A stretch of 8,649 bases of DNA from Candidatus Pacearchaeota archaeon (GTDB lineage: Archaea > Nanobdellota > Nanobdellia > Pacearchaeales > GW2011-AR1), in contig WJLK01000119.1 in the NCBI GenBank assembly GCA_014728565.1, forward strand, positions 1 to 8,649, read 5' to 3'. Position numbers and translations under genes: made by a program. The notes beneath the pieces were generated by a model that was not told where the DNA came from, searched no databases, and saw only the letters and a program-made list of their open reading frames with translations. Positions 1 through 5,768 of this stretch are shown piece after piece; position 1 is the stretch's first letter; the number at the start of each line of letters is the position of its first letter.

Positions 1-18
1 GAAGTAATTCTGTTACAT

Positions 19-48
19 ATAACATAATTCATGTTATGAATAACATAA
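19..48. repeat. ATAACAT inverted/direct repeat cluster
   Basis: ATAACAT at 19-25 and ATGTTAT at 31-37 form a perfect 7-bp inverted repeat with a 5-base spacer. The nonamer ATAACATAA at 19-27 recurs at 40-48, a 21-bp period, about two helical turns. The cluster lies upstream of the DIP1984-like gene and could be an operator, but in such AT-rich DNA a chance origin is possible. Confidence 0.35.
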
Positions 49-76
49 ATTTGAAAGGCTTGGTTAGTAGAAAAGA

Positions 77-100
77 ATGTTTTTGCGGGTGCAAAAACAT
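77..100. other. perfect 10-bp hairpin
   Basis: ATGTTTTTGC (77-86) and GCAAAAACAT (91-100) are exact reverse complements around a GGGT loop (87-90). The palindrome can fold on either strand. It is 67 bases upstream of the chosen start of the DIP1984-like gene, so it may be a leader hairpin, a terminator of a gene outside the window, or a protein-binding palindrome. No long T run follows it on the + strand. Confidence 0.6.
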
Positions 101-110
101 ATGCCATGAC

Positions 111-118
111 TATTTAAG
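111..118 (+). promoter_or_regulatory. possible TATA box for the DIP1984-like gene
   Basis: TATTTAAG lies about 54 bases upstream of the ATG at 168. With usual archaeal TATA-to-start spacing, transcription would begin near 140 and leave a leader of about 28 bases. If this is right, the hairpin at 77-100 is not transcribed with the gene. The match is weak in AT-rich sequence. Confidence 0.25.
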
Positions 119-167
119 CAATTTAATTCTTGTTTTGATAATTAAATTTGTGGTTAAAAAATATAAA

Positions 168-623
168 ATGAAACTTGGAGAGGCTTTAAGCAGATTAAAA
201 AAAGAACAGAGCAGACTTGCAAGACTTATTTCACTAAGAAAAGAAAACATATATGTAGAAAGAGGAAAGCAGACAAACTTTGATCCTAAAAAACTTTCAG
301 ATGAAATTGACAAGAAAATTGATGAGATTAGAGTATTGAAGATTAAAATACAAAAAACTAATCTTAATACGAAGATTAAGAAAGATGGGATCTGTTTAGC
401 AGAAGCTATCCTTAAAATTAATGATTTAAGAAGCAAGATAGCTAGATTGAGTGATTTGTTTGAAAAACCAAGAAGTTACTGGTATAAAGAAAAAGAAGAA
501 AAAGAAATGATATCCCAGCTTGATGAATTAAAAATAGAAGATGAGATAGAAAGTCTAGAGGCTGAAAAAACAAAATTAGATAATCAAATACAGATAACTA
601 ATTGGGCAACTGAATTATTATAA
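168..623 (+). CDS. DIP1984/septicolysin-like family protein
   Basis: This encodes a 151-residue, highly charged, helical and probably coiled-coil protein. It opens with MKLGEALSRLKK and ends with ITNWATELL. Both ends match the family known as DIP1984 or 'septicolysin', whose members begin MKLAEAL, run about 150 residues, carry a central N-T-N-x-x-T-type turn before a second helical hairpin (here KTNLNTKI), and end in NWTTEL. An in-frame ATG at 36 would add 44 residues, but the family N-terminus falls exactly at 168, so I chose that start. No Shine-Dalgarno sequence precedes it. The biochemical function of the family is not established; the name septicolysin comes from a reported cytolysin and should not be read as toxin evidence. 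The gene stands alone and converges on the livHM operon. Family assignment is fairly confident; function is unknown. Confidence 0.8.
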   Translation: MKLGEALSRLKKEQSRLARLISLRKENIYVERGKQTNFDPKKLSDEIDKKIDEIRVLKIKIQKTNLNTKIKKDGICLAEAILKINDLRSKIARLSDLFEKPRSYWYKEKEEKEMISQLDELKIEDEIESLEAEKTKLDNQIQITNWATELL

Positions 624-634
624 TCAGATTTTTC

Positions 635-676
635 ATTATGCTTATCTATTTTAGTATTATGCTTATCTATTTTAGT
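635..676. repeat. 21-bp tandem direct repeat, two copies
   Basis: The unit starting ATTATGCTTATCTATTTTAG occupies 635-655 and is repeated exactly and without a gap at 656-676. It begins 12 bases after the stop codon of the DIP1984-like gene. The second copy joins TAGATAGG, so that CTTATCTA (662-669) can pair with TAGATAGG (676-683, one G-T pair) around a TTTTAG loop. The first copy lacks that partner. It may help end transcription of the + strand gene or be a slippage duplication. Confidence 0.75.
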
Positions 677-683
677 AGATAGG

Positions 684-851
684 ATTGTCAATGGCAAAAG
701 AAGAGTATAGGTAAAGATATTGATAAGATTTCAACTAATCCAGTAATTATGGAAAACTGACGCCTTAAAGATCATGATTAAAGATTAATTACTCACAGAT
801 CAGAGTTTAAGGATCATTATTCTATGCTTTTTTATATTTGCTATTGACAAT
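684..851. repeat. 168-bp segment bounded by 15-bp inverted repeats (MITE-like candidate)
   Basis: ATTGTCAATGGCAAA (684-698) and TTTGCTATTGACAAT (837-851) are inverted copies matching at 14 of 15 positions. Inside, CCTTAAA (763-769) and TTTAAGG (806-812) form a second, nested inverted repeat. No gene lies within. The only ATG near the left end (691) stops after seven codons, and the following frame shows only a short run ending at 760. No clear target-site duplication flanks the segment. It could be the remnant of a miniature inverted-repeat element, or a folded non-coding transcript. It fills most of the gap between two convergent genes. Confidence 0.4.
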
Positions 852-859
852 TTTTAACA

Positions 860-908
860 TATAAAAAAGAAAAACCCAAAAACATAAATAAGAAAAATAA
901 AAAATAAT
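860..908 (-). terminator. T-rich terminator of the liv operon
   Basis: Read on the minus strand, the stop codon of the livM gene is followed at once by about 45 bases that are almost all T with scattered A, C and G. Archaeal transcription commonly ends at such T-rich tracts without a hairpin, so this is the likely 3' end of the four-gene operon. Confidence 0.55.
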
Positions 909-1781
909 TTACTTCAGCTCCACTTTTCCGTAAAATCCTTTTGGTTTATATACTAAGATCAACAGTAATATCACTGCATAGAGTATCTGGCGAGCAGGAC
1001 CTACTATTGAACTTGGAAATCCCACAAACCTCAGTAATTCAGGCAATAATATTAAAACAACTGTTGCAATAATTGTTCCTTTTAAACTAGCTAATCCACC
1101 TACAATAACTATAAGAAGAACAGGAATCAACTGCATAATTGTAAAGCTTGAAGGGTCAATAAAGGTAATATAGTGAGCATATAAACTACCTGCTATACCA
1201 GCAAAAAAAGCTGAAACAGCCAGTGCAATTGATTTGATTTTAAAAGTATTTTTTCCAAGTGTTTTTGAAGCCAGCTCATCATCTCTTACAGACTCAAGAA
1301 CTTTTCCAAAAGGAGAATTAGTAAGTCTTCTAATAATGAAAAAACTAACTAAAACAACTATGACTGTTAGAATAAGAAAACTAAGATTACATGAAAAATT
1401 AAATCCAAATAAACTTGGTCTTGGAATTCCAGGAAGTCCAAGAGGTCCTCTTGTAAGTTCTGTCCAGTTCAGCAAAACAGCATAAACTACAAAAGAAAAA
1501 CCCATTGTTGCCAAAGCCAGATAATCACCTTTTAGCTTGTTTGTTGGTATTGAAAGCAAAAATCCAAAAATCATTGCTACAATTCCTGATAAAATAAAAC
1601 TCATCCAAAATGGCCATCCAGCCAATGTCAGCAAGGCACTTGTATAAGCACCTATTCCAAAAAATGCAATATGCCCTAGATTTAGCAGACCAGTATAACC
1701 CATTGCTAATTGCAATGACAAAGTCAGAATTATATAAATTACAATGAGGATTGCTAGATGTATTAGATATGCTGATATCAT
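909..1781 (-). CDS. livM: Branched-chain amino-acid-type ABC transporter permease LivM
   Basis: This 290-residue integral membrane protein would form half of the transmembrane channel of a Liv/HAAT-family ABC importer, paired with LivH. Family marks include G-L-L-N-L-G-H-I-A-F-F-G-x-G-A-Y at about 31-46, GPLGLPGIP at 112-120, the cytoplasmic coupling loop at about 159-182 (V-R-D-D-E-L-A-S-K-T-L-G, which contacts the ATPase), VGGLASLKG at 227-235, and a C-terminal PKGFYG. It is mostly hydrophobic, with about eight to ten predicted membrane segments, and its length is normal for LivM. Its ATG overlaps the TGA of livH in an ATGA arrangement, and GAGGTGA within the end of livH lies about nine bases upstream, so translation is probably coupled. 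It is the last gene of the operon. No LivG or LivF ATPase follows; the next gene is convergent. The substrate cannot be read from the permease. Confidence 0.93.
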   Translation of the reverse strand: MISAYLIHLAILIVIYIILTLSLQLAMGYTGLLNLGHIAFFGIGAYTSALLTLAGWPFWMSFILSGIVAMIFGFLLSIPTNKLKGDYLALATMGFSFVVYAVLLNWTELTRGPLGLPGIPRPSLFGFNFSCNLSFLILTVIVVLVSFFIIRRLTNSPFGKVLESVRDDELASKTLGKNTFKIKSIALAVSAFFAGIAGSLYAHYITFIDPSSFTIMQLIPVLLIVIVGGLASLKGTIIATVVLILLPELLRFVGFPSSIVGPARQILYAVILLLILVYKPKGFYGKVELK

Positions 1782-2665
1782 CTCTCCTTCTCACCTCTCC
1801 GTTTTATTCCTAAAATTCCATTTGGCCTGAAAAGCAGAAATAAGAAAAGCAGGATAAATGCAATAGCATCTTTATATCCAGAGGGTAAGTACCAGATTCC
1901 AAAATTTTCAGCCAATCCAAGCAAAAATGCACCGAGAATAGCACCAGGAACACTTGTTATTCCTCCTATAATAGATGCTGTAAAACCTTTAATAATTAGA
2001 CCTGTTCCCATTGTAGGCTCTAAATTCTGTTCCAGTGCCACAAGAATCCCTGCTATACCAGCAATTGCACTTCCTATACTAAAACTCCAGTTGTAGATTT
2101 TTTCACTTGAAATTCCAACAATTTCAGCAACATCCTTATTATCACTTACTGCCCTCATTGCCTTGCCAATTTTTGTTTTTTTCATAAAAAAGAACAAACT
2201 CACAAGAAGAATAAAAGAAGTTATTATGATAAAAATCTGAAGAGGTGTTATTATAGCTCCCATAAACTCCAATCCTTTACTGACTTTAATATAACCGATT
2301 GTTTTTACATCTGCTCCGAAAAATATCAAAATCAAAGATTCAATTAAAATTAACAATCCAAAACTTGCTATTAACAGAATTATATTGCTTGCTTTTTTCT
2401 TTCTTAATTTTTTGTAAACTGTAATATTCATTAAATACCCTAAAAAACTGGTAAGAGCAATAGTAAGAATAACTCCCAGCCAGAAATTCAGGCCAAAAAC
2501 ACTGAACAGCAAGAAAAGAGTATAAGCTGAAAAAGCAATTACTGCTCCATGAGCAAAATGAATAAATTTGCATGTTGAATATATAAGTGAAAATCCAGAG
2601 GATACCAGTGCATAAATTGCTCCTGCAATTAATCCATTGATTAAAAGCTGTGTTGCTATTGACAT
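1778..2665 (-). CDS. livH: Branched-chain amino-acid-type ABC transporter permease LivH
   Basis: This 295-residue membrane protein is the LivH-type partner of the downstream LivM. It opens with the typical N-L/I-N-G-L-x-x-G-x-x-Y-A-L stretch (residues 9-20), then GFSLIYSTCKFIHFAHG (24-40), corresponding to the usual L-N-x-A-H-G region. The cytoplasmic coupling loop runs about 168-190 (K-A-M-R-A-V-S-D-N-K-D-V-A-E-I-V-G). The late helix shows F-T-A-S-I-I-G-G-I-T-S-V-P-G-A-I-L-G (228-245), and the end has FRPNGILG (279-286). All are standard for the family, and the conserved coupling loop argues that it still docks on an ATPase. It follows the methyltransferase gene by 45 bases, with only a weak purine-rich RBS (AGAGAAG), and overlaps livM by four bases. 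The transported solute is uncertain. Confidence 0.93.
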   Translation of the reverse strand: MSIATQLLINGLIAGAIYALVSSGFSLIYSTCKFIHFAHGAVIAFSAYTLFLLFSVFGLNFWLGVILTIALTSFLGYLMNITVYKKLRKKKASNIILLIASFGLLILIESLILIFFGADVKTIGYIKVSKGLEFMGAIITPLQIFIIITSFILLVSLFFFMKKTKIGKAMRAVSDNKDVAEIVGISSEKIYNWSFSIGSAIAGIAGILVALEQNLEPTMGTGLIIKGFTASIIGGITSVPGAILGAFLLGLAENFGIWYLPSGYKDAIAFILLFLFLLFRPNGILGIKRRGEKER

Positions 2666-2710
2666 TTTACTTCTCTTTTAATAATTGGTTTAGTTATATA
2701 AAACTACCTT

Positions 2711-3496
2711 TTACTTCACACAGACATACTGGTAGAAATCAGCTTCAGAATTATAACTCTGTTCATAATCTGAGTATATTTCAATATTTCTGAAACCTGC
2801 CTCTCTAAGCAAGCCAAGAAGCTCATTACGTTTAAATGGATAAAATACAAGTCTGAAGCTATATTTTTCTTTAGAATCAGAAAATTCAATTAAAAGAGAT
2901 TTATCTGAAATATCAAGAGGTTTTACTAGATATTCTTTTTTTTCAGCTTTTCCATATTTTCCTGAAAACTGGAAATTGCCTTTATTTATATCCTCCTGAT
3001 GGTCAAGCATATATTGAAAATTTCTTTCATCAATAAATAAAACTCCTCCTTTTTTAAGACATATATAGAAATTATCAATTGCTTTTTTTTGTGCATTGCT
3101 GTCTAGAAGATAGCATATTGAATTTCCTAAACATAAAATAGCATCATAATTCTGAAAATGACCCTCAAATTCTCTCCAGTCATATTCAGTAAGAGATATA
3201 TTAACTCCTTCTCTTTCAATATTTCTTTTTGCTTCCCCTAAAAATAATTTGTCGATTTCATTTCCAGTTACTTCATAGCCTTTTTTTGCAAGTTCAATTG
3301 CATCACTTCCGTCTCCAACACAGGAATCTAAAATTTTAACACATCCATATTTTTTAAAAACAAAATCAACAACCTTTTCCTGACCTGAATTTTTTTTCAG
3401 ATTTCCTAAAAATCTCAACATTTTAACTGCTGATTCCTGATTATAGTTTTCTGGATTTATAGATTCTTTTATCTTAAATTTCATTAAATCATTCAT
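2711..3496 (-). CDS. Class I SAM-dependent methyltransferase, glycine/sarcosine N-methyltransferase-like
   Basis: This 261-residue soluble protein has a Rossmann-type SAM-binding fold. Motif I is ILDSCVGDGSDA (about 55-66). The acidic residue ending strand 2, expected to hold the ribose hydroxyls, is E80 in GNEID. Motif II is YDAILCLGNSICYL (117-130). The next motif, LKKGGVLFIDERNFQYMLD (147-165), resembles the region in glycine/sarcosine and sarcosine/dimethylglycine N-methyltransferases where I recall D-H-R-N-Y-D-Y-I-L. That makes an N-methyltransferase acting on a small amino acid a reasonable guess, but the substrate is not proven. It lies between the substrate-binding protein gene (21-base gap) and livH (45-base gap) on the same strand, so it is very likely co-transcribed with the transporter. 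AAAGG seven bases upstream can serve as RBS. A methyltransferase is not a usual part of Liv operons. Confidence 0.8.
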   Translation of the reverse strand: MNDLMKFKIKESINPENYNQESAVKMLRFLGNLKKNSGQEKVVDFVFKKYGCVKILDSCVGDGSDAIELAKKGYEVTGNEIDKLFLGEAKRNIEREGVNISLTEYDWREFEGHFQNYDAILCLGNSICYLLDSNAQKKAIDNFYICLKKGGVLFIDERNFQYMLDHQEDINKGNFQFSGKYGKAEKKEYLVKPLDISDKSLLIEFSDSKEKYSFRLVFYPFKRNELLGLLREAGFRNIEIYSDYEQSYNSEADFYQYVCVK

Positions 3497-3517
3497 GTTT
3501 TGCCTTTCAATTAGTAA

Positions 3518-4681
3518 TTAGTTTAATTCTTCTGGCTTTCCATTTCTTATTACTTTTAAGACATATTCAAGATGAGCGTCACCATTTTCATCAATAGTCA
3601 GAGTTCCTGCAACACCTTGTCTGTTCTCTATAGAATAAAGATAATTCTTTATGCAATCAGTATTTTCACCACATTCCTCTAAGGCCTCTTTTATTATCTG
3701 GATGTTGTCATAAGTTGTTGCAATATAAACCGGAGGCATTGAACCAAAGTCAATATTATTCCTCAATTCTGTCATTATTTCTTTTGTAAGAGGGTCATCT
3801 TCATTAAATCTTGGAACAGCAATTATAGTTCCCTCAAGTTCTCTGGAATATTCATCTAAGATTTCTTCAACAATCGCCATCTCATTAGAATAAATCTGTT
3901 TATCAAATCTTGATTCTTCAAACTGCTTTAATATTATCCCAATTTTTTTATGAATCTGAGGAACAAGATAAATTGCATCAGGATTTTTGCTTCTAATTTT
4001 TGCTATCTGGGTTTTAAAATCATTTGAATCTGAAGCAAATCTTTCTTCACTAACAATTTTTCCATTATTTTTTTCAAAAGTTCTTTTAAAAACATCCACT
4101 ACTGCCTGGGCATAATCAGTTTGTTCAGACAGTATCGCTATTTTTTTATGATTGTTTTTAATAGCTGTTAGAGCAATTTTATTTCCTGAAGAAGCATCTG
4201 ATGGAAAATTTCTAAAGATATAATCTCCTGCATAAGTTATTTCAGGACTTCCTGAACCAGGAGAAAAAAGAATAACTTTGTTTGATTCTGCTACTGGAGC
4301 TGCTCCAAGGGTCTCTCCACTACACATTCCTCCCTGAATAATTCTGACATTATTTATATTAATTAATTTTTGTGCAGCATTTGTTGCATCCCTTGGATTA
4401 CATTTGCCATCTTCATAAATTACATCTAGTTTTTTATTATTTATTCCCCCTGCTTTATTAATCTCATTTACAGCAAAACGAGTAGTTCTCTGCAGAGGAA
4501 TTCCATAAGCAGCAGCATCTCCTGTCAAAGGTAGAATAACTCCTATTCTTATTGTATCATTAGGAACCTCAACATCTTTTCCAGTTAGATTTCCTTTAAA
4601 AAAACCAGTAAATAAGATTATATTTACAACTATGACAAGTATTACTAACACTATTAATATATTGATTGTCTTGTTTGCCAT
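3518..4681 (-). CDS. livK: Membrane-anchored Liv-type substrate-binding protein
   Basis: This 387-residue extracytoplasmic solute receptor belongs to the type I periplasmic-binding fold. One N-terminal hydrophobic helix (about 7-28) follows a short basic start. No lipobox cysteine is present, so it is probably an uncleaved membrane anchor. The mature fold begins IRIGVILPLTGDAAAYG (44-60). Typical features follow: N-E-I-N-x-A-G-G-I-N (72-81), a cysteine pair C94 and C120 placed like the disulfide of E. coli LivJ/LivK, and SPGSGSPEIT, matching the ligand loop SPxATAPELT. At that loop the bacterial threonine that contacts the ligand appears as glycine, and the Gly-Gly-Tyr stretch after the second-lobe strand appears as Val-Pro-Gln, so the ligand may not be leucine. 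It is the first gene of the operon and would deliver solute to LivH/LivM. The symbol gives the family only. Confidence 0.88.
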   Translation of the reverse strand: MANKTINILIVLVILVIVVNIILFTGFFKGNLTGKDVEVPNDTIRIGVILPLTGDAAAYGIPLQRTTRFAVNEINKAGGINNKKLDVIYEDGKCNPRDATNAAQKLININNVRIIQGGMCSGETLGAAPVAESNKVILFSPGSGSPEITYAGDYIFRNFPSDASSGNKIALTAIKNNHKKIAILSEQTDYAQAVVDVFKRTFEKNNGKIVSEERFASDSNDFKTQIAKIRSKNPDAIYLVPQIHKKIGIILKQFEESRFDKQIYSNEMAIVEEILDEYSRELEGTIIAVPRFNEDDPLTKEIMTELRNNIDFGSMPPVYIATTYDNIQIIKEALEECGENTDCIKNYLYSIENRQGVAGTLTIDENGDAHLEYVLKVIRNGKPEELN

Positions 4682-4718
4682 TTCATTTATTTTTAATCTT
4701 CAGGTAGTAGAAATAATT

Positions 4719-4730
4719 GATTTTAATATC
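4719..4730 (-). promoter_or_regulatory. TATA-like box of the liv operon
   Basis: On the minus strand this reads GATATTAAAATC, with a TATTAAAAT core centred near 4724. Archaeal spacing would put the transcription start near 4698 and a leader of about 17 bases before the ATG at 4681. No strong Shine-Dalgarno sequence lies in that leader. It overlaps the edge of the TGATAT repeat cluster. Confidence 0.45.
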
Positions 4731-4758
4731 TAATTGATATTATTGATATCACTGATAT
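4725..4758. promoter_or_regulatory. TGATAT repeat cluster, candidate divergent operator
   Basis: TGATAT occurs at 4735-4740, 4744-4749 and 4753-4758, an exact 9-bp period. AATATC (4725-4730) forms an inverted repeat with GATATT (4736-4741), and TGATATCA (4744-4751) is itself a palindrome. The block lies between a minus-strand TATA-like box for the liv operon and a plus-strand one for the AbrB-PhoU gene, where one bound protein could affect both. The AbrB-PhoU protein is the natural candidate ligand; this is inferred from position. Confidence 0.5.
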
Positions 4759-4761
4759 TAA

Positions 4762-4780
4762 TTTTAAAAAGACTTAAAAA
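4762..4780 (+). promoter_or_regulatory. TATA-like boxes of the AbrB-PhoU gene
   Basis: TTTTAAAAA (4762-4770) and TTAAAAA (4774-4780) are two overlapping candidates. They predict a start between about 4793 and 4805 and a leader of roughly 65-80 bases before the ATG at 4872. That is longer than the other leaders predicted here. The leader contains a 12-codon open frame (4797-4835) and small hairpins such as ATCTT/AAGAT (4807-4811 with 4816-4820). Confidence 0.4.
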
Positions 4781-4871
4781 CCTGCTTTTTTTAGAAATGA
4801 TAGGCAATCTTAGGAAAGATGACCTGTCAACCTAACGGAATTTGCTTTAAGAAACAGTAAGTGTCTTGAAA

Positions 4872-5768
4872 ATGGAAAGAAAACTAATAAAACAAGGCGG
4901 AGGAGGATATACTGTCTATCTTCCAAAGAAATGGATAACTGAAAATAATCTGGATAAAGGCGATGAACTTAATATTAATATTTCTGGGAAGGATTTGATT
5001 TTATCATCAAAACCATCTGAAAAAAAATCAGAAACAGAGATTAAGTTAACTAATTTGATAGAATCATCAATAAGAACTCTTATTACAAACACTTATAGAA
5101 CTGGTTTTGACAGAATAAGAGTTTTTTTTAATAATGATAAACAATTTAAAATCTTACAGGAGATTATTAAAAAAAGATTAATTGGATTTGAGATTATAAA
5201 AAAACAAAAAGAATTTTGTATTGTAGAGAATATTACTGAACCTGGTTATGACCAGTTTGATAATCTTTTAAAAAAAATGTTTCTTAATATTGAAGATTTA
5301 TTTTTAATAACTAAAGAAAAATTAGAAAATAAAAAAGAGAGTGAAGATTACAGAGAAGTAGAAGAAAGAATAATGAAATATGATAATTTTTGCAGAAGAG
5401 TTATATCAAAACAAAAACTAATTAAGAAGAATTCTGAGATGTTCTGGACATTTTTGGTCTTGGTGGTTCATGGGCAGAGAGAGTTGTATCATTTAAACAA
5501 AATCTTAAATAAAAAAATTAAATTTTCTAAAGAAACAATTGGAATTTTTGAAAATTCTTATAAAATTTTTAAATTAATAGAAAAAGCTTATTATGAAAAA
5601 AAACTCGAATTACTGGGAGAGGTTCATGAAATAGAAAAAATAATTGAAAGAAAAATAAGCAAAATATTAAATAAAAAATCAGAAGAAAATTTAATTATTC
5701 ATCACCTTGCTTTATGTGCTAGAGAATTTTATCAGGCAAACAGCCCTCTTTCTGGAATAATCATGTGA
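4872..5768 (+). CDS. AbrB-PhoU fusion regulator (archaeal 'phosphate uptake regulator' family)
   Basis: This protein of 298 residues has two parts. Residues 1-46 (MERKLIKQGGGGYTVYLPKKW at the start, then G-D-E-L-N-I) are a SpoVT/AbrB swapped-hairpin DNA-binding domain. From about residue 55 the chain is a helical PhoU-like region with a D-N-F-C-R-R-V-I segment near 170-177, typical of this family. Archaeal proteins of this layout are routinely named PhoU or phosphate uptake regulator, but their targets are mostly untested, and no phosphate transporter is nearby. An in-frame TTG at 4866 would add two residues; the ATG at 4872 fits the family start better. No Shine-Dalgarno sequence is evident. 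It is divergent from the liv operon, and the repeats between them are its likely target, so it may control the transporter as well as itself. The coding region is very Lys/Ile/Asn-rich. Confidence 0.87.
   Translation: MERKLIKQGGGGYTVYLPKKWITENNLDKGDELNINISGKDLILSSKPSEKKSETEIKLTNLIESSIRTLITNTYRTGFDRIRVFFNNDKQFKILQEIIKKRLIGFEIIKKQKEFCIVENITEPGYDQFDNLLKKMFLNIEDLFLITKEKLENKKESEDYREVEERIMKYDNFCRRVISKQKLIKKNSEMFWTFLVLVVHGQRELYHLNKILNKKIKFSKETIGIFENSYKIFKLIEKAYYEKKLELLGEVHEIEKIIERKISKILNKKSEENLIIHHLALCAREFYQANSPLSGIIM

Noticed and set aside
36..167. 44-residue N-terminal extension of the DIP1984-like protein from ATG 36, with a cysteine-rich and hydrophobic stretch
   Set aside because: The family N-terminus MKLxEAL falls exactly at ATG 168, and the extra stretch is accounted for by the perfect hairpin at 77-100 and AT-rich leader DNA.
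691..760. Short frames MAKEEYR and, in the next frame, GKDIDKISTNPVIMEN, as a frameshifted gene remnant
   Set aside because: They are too short, match no family I know, and lie inside the inverted-repeat segment; chance frames are more likely.
760..800. C/D-box small RNA in the 624-908 gap
   Set aside because: CTGA and TGATTA strings occur, but no proper paired C/D and C'/D' boxes with correct spacing were seen.
1234..2573. Open frames in other phases within livM and livH
   Set aside because: They are overlapped by two well-conserved permeases, and their composition is that of out-of-frame membrane-protein codons.
4797..4860. C/D-box RNA or known riboswitch in the AbrB-PhoU leader
   Set aside because: TGATA and ATGAC strings are present, but box D is missing and no riboswitch core could be matched by eye.
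4866..4871. TTG at 4866 as the AbrB-PhoU start
   Set aside because: The ATG two codons later gives the usual family start M-x-R-K-L-I-K-Q, and there is no RBS favouring TTG.
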